Part shown: piece after piece, positions 6,509 through 10,355 of the stretch
How positions within the stretch are numbered: the stretch's first letter is position 1
Layout: every line of letters begins with the position of its first letter
NCBI GenBank assembly: GCA_024281135.1
Contig: JAMXLG010000426.1
Coordinates: forward strand, 1 to 10,355
Direction of reading: 5' to 3'
Length of the DNA: 10,355 bases
DNA from: Vulcanimicrobiia bacterium
Lineage (GTDB): Bacteria; Eremiobacterota; Eremiobacteria; Baltobacterales; Baltobacteraceae
Position numbers and translations under genes: made by a program
Notes under the pieces: generated by a model
Told to the model about the DNA's origin: nothing
Seen by the model: only the letters and a program-made list of their open reading frames with translations
Database searches by the model: none

Positions 6509-7579
6509 TTACTTAACGTTCACCCATCCGTACATTCCTTCGTTGTGGTGGAATAGGCAGAAATATTCGTAGAAACCTTGTTTGACGAATGTTAGGCTGT
6601 ACTTTTGTCCTGGAAAGAACACACCGGAATTGGTCAACGTCGTGCCGTCGAACGTGTGACCTCCCGATGGTGGCGCGAATGGATTGCTCGGTAGCGGATG
6701 TCCCGCTGGGAACGTGACAGTGTGCGGTTCATTGTTCGACTGGTCGACCCACGTGACCGTCGTGCCGACGGGCACGGTGATCTCGCGGGTCTTGTCGACC
6801 GCACTCGCGTCATTCACGTCGACAAAGCGTAGCACTGTCGATTGCGCCGGCTTGCCGGTCGCGAGTCCCGGCGCCATGCCCGCCGCAAGCGTGGTGCCGC
6901 CTACTTTATACGGGAACTGTCGAATCGAAGCAGTCGCCGCATTGAGATCGACCCATTCGTCCTCCTCACCGGCGTGCGTGAAAAACGCTTGCGAGTGCGG
7001 ATACGGCGTTCCCGCCTTTTGTACGACGATGGTTTCGCTCATTTCGGGTTGATGGATTAGGCAGTGATACTTGTAAATTCCGGGCTTCAGAAACGTTAGT
7101 GTGTATGTCTGCCCGTCGGTCAACGTGCCTGAACTGGTAAAGGTCGTTCCATCAAACGTGTTGCTCCCGGCGGGCTTTAGGGCTTGCGGACTCGTCGGCG
7201 GTGGCGCCGTTTGGCCCGGCGCTAGGAAACTCACCGTGTGAGGTTCCTCGGCTGCAATGCGCCATGTGACCTTGTCGCCCGCGTCGATCGTAATCGTGTT
7301 GGCGTAAAAATCGAGGTCTTGGAACCCCTGATCGAGTGTCGATGCTCCCACCTGAACGTTCCACTCGTGCGGGGTTGCATTCATCGTCGTTGCACTTGAC
7401 ACCGTATCACGTTGCGCTTGCGCCGTTACGGAATCCGGCATGACGCCGGGAACGCTTCCAGAGGCAGGATTGGCGACACCGTTACTTCCGCTGCCGCCGC
7501 AAGCCGCCAAAGCGGTGGCAAGGCCCGATGCGCAAACAAATGCTAAAAAAGGGGAGACTCTACTGTGCAAGATCTCCAT
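6509..7579 (-). CDS. Lipoprotein with two cupredoxin (plastocyanin-like) domains
   Basis: This is a 356-residue exported copper protein. The N-terminus has a hydrophobic segment (about 10-25) ending in the lipobox LAAC, so C27 should be lipidated and anchor the protein outside the cytoplasmic membrane. A low-complexity linker follows. Two type-1 copper domains are visible. Domain 1 (about 85-188) has ligands H114 (EEPHTVSF), C173, H176 and M180 in YHCLIHQPEM. Domain 2 (about 245-356) has H286 (NEPHTVTF), C341, H344 and M349 in FCLFHHNEGM. Both carry the full His-Cys-His-Met set, so both should bind copper and carry electrons. AAGGAG abuts the ATG with no spacing, so the TTG at 7570 (9-nt spacing, three codons in) may be the real start; the lipobox is kept either way. 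It shares an upstream operator-like repeat with the dehydrogenase gene. Partners are unknown. Confidence 0.9.
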   Translation of the reverse strand: MEILHSRVSPFLAFVCASGLATALAACGGSGSNGVANPASGSVPGVMPDSVTAQAQRDTVSSATTMNATPHEWNVQVGASTLDQGFQDLDFYANTITIDAGDKVTWRIAAEEPHTVSFLAPGQTAPPPTSPQALKPAGSNTFDGTTFTSSGTLTDGQTYTLTFLKPGIYKYHCLIHQPEMSETIVVQKAGTPYPHSQAFFTHAGEEDEWVDLNAATASIRQFPYKVGGTTLAAGMAPGLATGKPAQSTVLRFVDVNDASAVDKTREITVPVGTTVTWVDQSNNEPHTVTFPAGHPLPSNPFAPPSGGHTFDGTTLTNSGVFFPGQKYSLTFVKQGFYEYFCLFHHNEGMYGWVNVK

Positions 7580-7665
7580 CTCCTTGAAGAAGTTTTAGGT
7601 TATTTATCAGTGAGCCGTAAAAGGCTAAATTAATCTTCTCTGAGAGGCGGCTGCAAACGTAATCG

Positions 7666-7699
7666 GATTGCGCCAAACTAATGTCTTGCTGGCGCAATT
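7666..7699 (-). promoter_or_regulatory. Inverted-repeat operator candidate upstream of the cupredoxin gene (copy 2)
   Basis: ATTGCGCCA (7667-7675) and TGGCGCAAT (7690-7698) form a perfect 9-bp inverted repeat with a 14-nt spacer; the 10-bp arms pair at 9 of 10. On the - strand the promoter-proximal arm is TGGCGCAATC, followed after 5 nt by ACGTTTG (7660-7654), 74 nt before the cupredoxin ATG. A weak -35-like TTGCAG (7656-7651) follows it. The element lies just beyond the infA terminator, so it belongs to the cupredoxin promoter rather than to infA. Confidence 0.6.
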
Positions 7700-7714
7700 A
7701 CACTATGCACAGGC

Positions 7715-7755
7715 AAAAAGAGAAGAGGCCGAGCTATCTGCTCAGCCTCTTCTTT
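7715..7755 (-). terminator. Intrinsic terminator of the helicase-infA unit
   Basis: On the - strand, AGAAGAGGC, one mismatch and GAG pair with CTC and GCCTCTTCT across a 7-nt loop (arms 7741-7753 and 7721-7733). The run CTTTTT follows at 7720-7715. The hairpin begins 15-17 bp after the infA stop. This is a classical rho-independent terminator. Confidence 0.88.
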
Positions 7756-7769
7756 GATGCGTAATGGCC

Positions 7770-8063
7770 CTAGTTTCGGCGTGGTTCTCCCGCGCGGTAG
7801 CGGTACACGATGCGGCCCTTGGTTAGATCGTAGGGCGAAAGTTCGACGTCGACGCGATCGCCTGGAAGAATTTTTATGCGATGCCGGCGCAGACGTCCGG
7901 CAATGTGGGCCAGAATCGTGTGGCCGTTGTCCAGCTCAACCGAGAACGTCGTGCTCGGAAACACTTGCTTGACGCTGCCGTAAACTTCAAGCGGCGCCTC
8001 TTTGTAGTCGACGCTGTGCGTCTTGACATCACGTGCTTTTGGCGTGCGATTTCTACTTGCGAT
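7770..8063 (-). CDS. infA: Translation initiation factor IF-1, probable non-canonical ATC start
   Basis: IF-1 binds the 30S A site and works with IF-2 and IF-3 in start selection. The OB-fold is clear: [24 protein letters not shown], then [40 protein letters not shown], ending in GEPRRN. The only canonical start in frame after the upstream stop is GTG 7964, inside the sequence. Using it would delete beta strand 1 (LEVYGSV) and leave 64 residues, against about 72 in the family; it also has no ribosome site. The frame continues upstream with family-like sequence to ATC at 8063-8061, preceded by AGAGG with 5-nt spacing and lying 17 bp after the helicase stop; ATT at 8066 is 2 nt from the same site. 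From ATC the product is 97 residues with a basic N-terminal extension. Function is secure; the start is inferred. Confidence 0.88.
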   Translation of the reverse strand: MASRNRTPKARDVKTHSVDYKEAPLEVYGSVKQVFPSTTFSVELDNGHTILAHIAGRLRRHRIKILPGDRVDVELSPYDLTKGRIVYRYRAGEPRRN

Positions 8064-8080
8064 AATTTCCTCTTTATTTC

Positions 8081-9271
8081 TTAGCGACGGCGCCGAAACG
8101 TTCTACGCCGCGGTTGTGGTTTGGTTTCAAGGCCGTATCCAGCAACGGCGTCGCTTAGCGGATGATTGATTCGCTCCGCGCGCTTACCAATCGTGCTTTC
8201 GATCTTTGCGAAAAGACTCGTTTCATCGTAGGAGACGAAGGTAATAGCGTCGCCGGTTTTTTGCGCGCGCGCAGTTCGTCCGATGCGATGTATATAGTCG
8301 GCCGGCTCTGCTGGAACATCGTAATTGATGACGTGTCCTAGATCGGTGACGTCGATACCGCGCGCCGCGACGTCGGTAGCGACGAGCACGCGATAGTGGC
8401 CTTTTTTGAATGCATCGAGCGCGCGCGTGCGCTGGGCTTGAGATCGATCACCATGAATGCGTTCAGCGCCAATTTTGTGTTTTGCCAGAGCGCCCGCAAG
8501 GCGATCGGCGCGCGCCTTCGTGCGAGTAAAGACAATCGCGTTGAAGATGGTGTTATCCGCGAGCAAGTCCAGCAGCAAAGCCGTCTTCTTCGCTTGCTCC
8601 ACAGCATAGACGCTTTGGCGAACGGTGTCGACGGGAGCAGCGGTTGGCGTGAGGTTCACACGTACGGGGTCGTCAAGAAGTTCGTTCGCGAGTGTCCCGG
8701 CCGCGCCGGCGATCGTAGCCGAAAAGAAGAGCGTTTGCCGTCGATTGGGCAACTTGGCGATGATTCGTCTGACGTCGGGCAAAAAACCCATGTCGAGCAT
8801 GCGATCGGCTTCGTCGAGTACGAGGATGCCGACGCGCTCCAGGCGCGCTGCGCCTTGTTGCATGAGGTCTATCAAACGACCCGGCGTCGCCACAACCACG
8901 TCGGTGCCGCGACCGAACGCCTTGACTTGGGGGCGCATGCCGACTCCACCGTAGACCGGCGTAATGCGGAGGTCCGTATGCTTCGCGAGGTGGCGCAGAT
9001 GTTCGGTGATCTGCTGAGCGAGTTCGCGTGTGGGCGCGAGGACAAGCGCGCGCGGTTCACGCGATGGCTGATCCCGCAAAAGCGCCTCAAGCACCGGTAG
9101 ACCGAATGCGGCGGATTTGCCGCTACCGGTCTGGGCACTTGCCAGGACGTCTCGGCCTTCGAGAGCCGGCGGGATGGCCATACGCTGAATCGGCGTAGGC
9201 TCGTTGAATTTGAGATCTTCAATACCGCGAAGGAGCGCACCGCTCAACGGCAGTTCTGTAAATGTAGAGAT
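8081..9271 (-). CDS. DEAD-box RNA helicase, RhlE-like; probable non-canonical start
   Basis: This ATP-dependent RNA helicase probably acts in ribosome assembly or RNA turnover. Numbered from the TTG at 9247: Q motif EPTPIQ (16-21), motif I AQTGSGKS (38-45), Ia APTRELA (71-77), Ib TPGR (121-124), DEAD (145-148), SAT (176-178), motif IV IVFTRTK (238-244), [11 protein letters not shown] (290-299) and [10 protein letters not shown] (320-327). A short basic tail (RRRTFRRRR) replaces longer C-terminal extensions. The conserved Phe of the Q motif lies upstream of the TTG, in STFTELPLS. The frame upstream runs to a TAA at 9304-9302 with no ATG, GTG or TTG. ATC 9271 would give an RhlE-like N-terminus (M-STFTEL), 396 residues in all; TTG 9247 would give 388. 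Neither start has a good ribosome site. It is 17 bp upstream of infA and likely in one operon with it. Confidence 0.92.
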   Translation of the reverse strand: MSTFTELPLSGALLRGIEDLKFNEPTPIQRMAIPPALEGRDVLASAQTGSGKSAAFGLPVLEALLRDQPSREPRALVLAPTRELAQQITEHLRHLAKHTDLRITPVYGGVGMRPQVKAFGRGTDVVVATPGRLIDLMQQGAARLERVGILVLDEADRMLDMGFLPDVRRIIAKLPNRRQTLFFSATIAGAAGTLANELLDDPVRVNLTPTAAPVDTVRQSVYAVEQAKKTALLLDLLADNTIFNAIVFTRTKARADRLAGALAKHKIGAERIHGDRSQAQRTRALDAFKKGHYRVLVATDVAARGIDVTDLGHVINYDVPAEPADYIHRIGRTARAQKTGDAITFVSYDETSLFAKIESTIGKRAERINHPLSDAVAGYGLETKPQPRRRTFRRRR

Positions 9272-9326
9272 CGAGTACCAATCTTTGTCGGTGGGCGCAA
9301 TTTATCGACCACTCGAAAGATCGCGC

Positions 9327-9355
9327 TTGGGGAGGCCTAAGGCCGTAAACCCCAA
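9327..9355. other. Nested hairpin in the helicase leader region
   Basis: TTGGGG (9327-9332) pairs with CCCCAA (9350-9355), enclosing GGCC (9334-9337) and GGCC (9341-9344) around a 3-nt loop. There is no T-run on either side, so it is not a standard intrinsic terminator. It lies between the secreted-protein stop (9427) and the helicase start and could be a leader structure of the helicase mRNA. Confidence 0.35.
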
Positions 9356-9426
9356 CGATACACGAAGAGTTGCATCCTTTCGTGGACAAAAATCGCTGAT
9401 CGCCTGGAGCAGCGTGCTACTTTAGC

Positions 9427-9792
9427 CTAGAAACAACCCTTCAACCTGACCTCGGGTGCAAGAAAATCCTCCACGCTAGTATTCGGTGCCTGCGTGATAA
9501 TGCCGGTCGGCCGGTTAATGCCGAACATCGATAAAGCTCGCGCTCGTGAGGCGTCAGAAATCGTCTTGCTGAATTTTCCGACGTCTTGATAATAGAGGCG
9601 GTGCAGGCGCGTTCCATAAACCGCGCCGGCGAAATCGTCATCGAAGTAGAGCAGTGCGCCGTGGATGAATGGATCCGTTGAGTTCTTGAGCATCTTCCCT
9701 TTCATCGCAGTGACGACGGCGCAGTCGCCGGAGGCCATGGGCGGATCGTTTGCGGCAACTAAGATTCCAGAAAGAACCAATCCTAAAATCAT
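9427..9792 (-). CDS. Small secreted protein of unknown function
   Basis: This is a 121-residue protein that I do not recognise. The N-terminus MILGLVLSGILVAANDPP looks like a short signal peptide or anchor with cleavage possible after the AA at 13-14. The mature part has two cysteines, one near the start (SGDC) and one next to the end (GCF), which could form a disulfide outside the cytoplasm. FDDDFAGAVYG and LHRLYYQDVGKF are the most distinctive segments. ATG 9792 is chosen because GAGGT (9804-9800) precedes it by 7 nt and the signal peptide begins there; the longer frame up to 9957 starts without a ribosome site. A TATAAT lies upstream. It is on the same strand as the helicase, 155 bp before the proposed helicase start. 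Confidence 0.65.
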   Translation of the reverse strand: MILGLVLSGILVAANDPPMASGDCAVVTAMKGKMLKNSTDPFIHGALLYFDDDFAGAVYGTRLHRLYYQDVGKFSKTISDASRARALSMFGINRPTGIITQAPNTSVEDFLAPEVRLKGCF

Positions 9793-10097
9793 GGTTTTAC
9801 CTCGCAGAATGGGGACCATAATATTATAGCCGCACACGTTACATGGGGGCGGTCCTTCGATTGGCCCACTCTTAGAGTGACATTGACATTCGCGACTGCT
9901 GCGAAGGGATCCGATGGCGCGGCCGGTCACGCAGCAAGGAGTTTGCGAACTGGGCAACTAGCGGTCTGTGACCTAGGTCAACACAAATCGGCCGGCTGGT
10001 AACGACAGATCGAATTGTTGCCGAATACGCGACGTCAAACACGAATAAGATCGGCAGGGTATCTAAACGTCATCTCTTCCAAGAAAAGGGTCCGGAA
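9793..10097. promoter_or_regulatory. Divergent intergenic region with operator-like palindromes
   Basis: This spacer separates the secreted-protein gene (-) from the SnoaL-like gene (+). It holds a perfect -10 box TATAAT on the - strand (9828-9823), 31 nt before the ATG at 9792, but without a clear -35. It also holds two exact palindromes: CACTCT-T-AGAGTG (9867-9879) and TGACCTAGGTCA (9969-9980). Both look like dimeric regulator sites. I see no small gene or RNA here. Confidence 0.45.
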
Positions 10098-10355
10098 GTG
10101 GATACGCAAGAGCTAATATTTAAAATCTACGCTGCTTTCAATAAACGAGACATCGAGGGTGCGCTCGCATTTATGGGCGAAGATGTCAGTTGGCCTAAAG
10201 CATCCGAAGGCGGCCGCGTCGTAGGAAAACAAGCAGTTCGTGAATATTGGACGCGTCAGTGGGCTGAGTTCGATCCGCTCGTTAACGTACTTGAAGTGAT
10301 CAACCGAGATAGCGGTGTGACTGATGTCAAGGTTCATCAACTCGTCAAAGACCTG
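10098..10355 (+). CDS. NTF2/SnoaL-like domain protein (3' end outside window)
   Basis: The first 86 codons of a gene are cut by the window end. The sequence begins (GTG) DTQELIFKIYAAFNKRDIEGALAFMGEDVSWP, continues with GGRVVGKQAVREYWTRQW, and then EFDPLVNVLEV. This is the usual opening of SnoaL-like proteins of the NTF2 superfamily: helix YAAFNxRDIEGAL, strand with a WP, then GKxAVREYW. These small cone-shaped domains bind or isomerise hydrophobic molecules, but many have no known function. GTG 10098 is chosen for AAGGG at 10086-10090 with 7-nt spacing and the natural domain start. It is divergent from the secreted-protein gene. Confidence 0.8.
   Translation, partial: MDTQELIFKIYAAFNKRDIEGALAFMGEDVSWPKASEGGRVVGKQAVREYWTRQWAEFDPLVNVLEVINRDSGVTDVKVHQLVKDL

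Noticed and set aside
7690..7710. Possible sigma-54 promoter starting at TGGC in the repeat arm
   Set aside because: No GC at the required 10-nt distance from GG on either strand.
8396..9100. Long + strand open frame of 234 codons opposite the helicase
   Set aside because: Antisense shadow of clear DEAD-box motifs; its translation resembles no domain.
9293..9302. GGGCGCAATT upstream of the helicase, resembling one arm of the shared inverted repeat
   Set aside because: Only one arm is present, with a mismatch, and no partner arm at 14-15 nt; likely chance.
9793..9957. Extended N-terminus of the secreted protein up to 9957
   Set aside because: No ribosome site, Cys- and Pro-rich shadow-like translation, and it would bury the signal peptide.

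Overview
The window carries nine complete and two partial protein genes plus several regulatory signals. GC content is moderately high and codon use looks even throughout, with no insertion sequence, tRNA, rRNA or CRISPR array. The gene set (SBP56-type methanethiol oxidase, lipid-anchored double cupredoxin, OruR-like AraC regulator, NAD-dependent lactate dehydrogenase, IF-1 beside an RhlE-like helicase) fits an uncultured aerobic soil-type bacterium. Candidatus Eremiobacterota (WPS-2) is my guess from general resemblance only; no taxonomic marker here settles it.

Left block (1-4107, all + strand): the C-terminal part of a TIM-barrel-like, glycosidase-like protein; a divergent alanine racemase 4 bp downstream; a six-helix membrane protein with buried histidines and a Met-rich loop; an SBP56 protein whose possible GTG start overlaps the membrane-protein stop; and a small two-helix ion-channel-like protein with a degenerate selectivity filter. 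The tight spacing of the first four suggests one transcription unit. The membrane protein may serve the SBP56 enzyme, perhaps in metal or sulfur handling; this is inference.

Middle block (4115-7579): an AraC-family regulator (-) diverges from an L-lactate dehydrogenase (+). The dehydrogenase converges on a lipoprotein with two type-1 copper domains (-), and two hairpins lie between them. The most notable regulatory signal is an inverted repeat, GATYGCGCCA-N14/15-TGGCGCAATY followed by ACGTTTG, present in the same orientation upstream of both the dehydrogenase and the cupredoxin. It suggests co-regulation of lactate oxidation and a periplasmic copper electron carrier, possibly by the adjacent AraC protein.

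Right block (7716-10355): a helicase and infA (IF-1) run on the - strand and end in a clear intrinsic terminator. Neither has ATG, GTG or TTG where its family requires the protein to begin. Both have an ATC codon at the expected place, and for infA it lies 5 nt after a Shine-Dalgarno sequence. This could be start-codon-based control like that of infC, or sequence error. Upstream lie a small secreted protein of unknown function and, divergent from it, the beginning of an NTF2/SnoaL-like protein cut by the window end.
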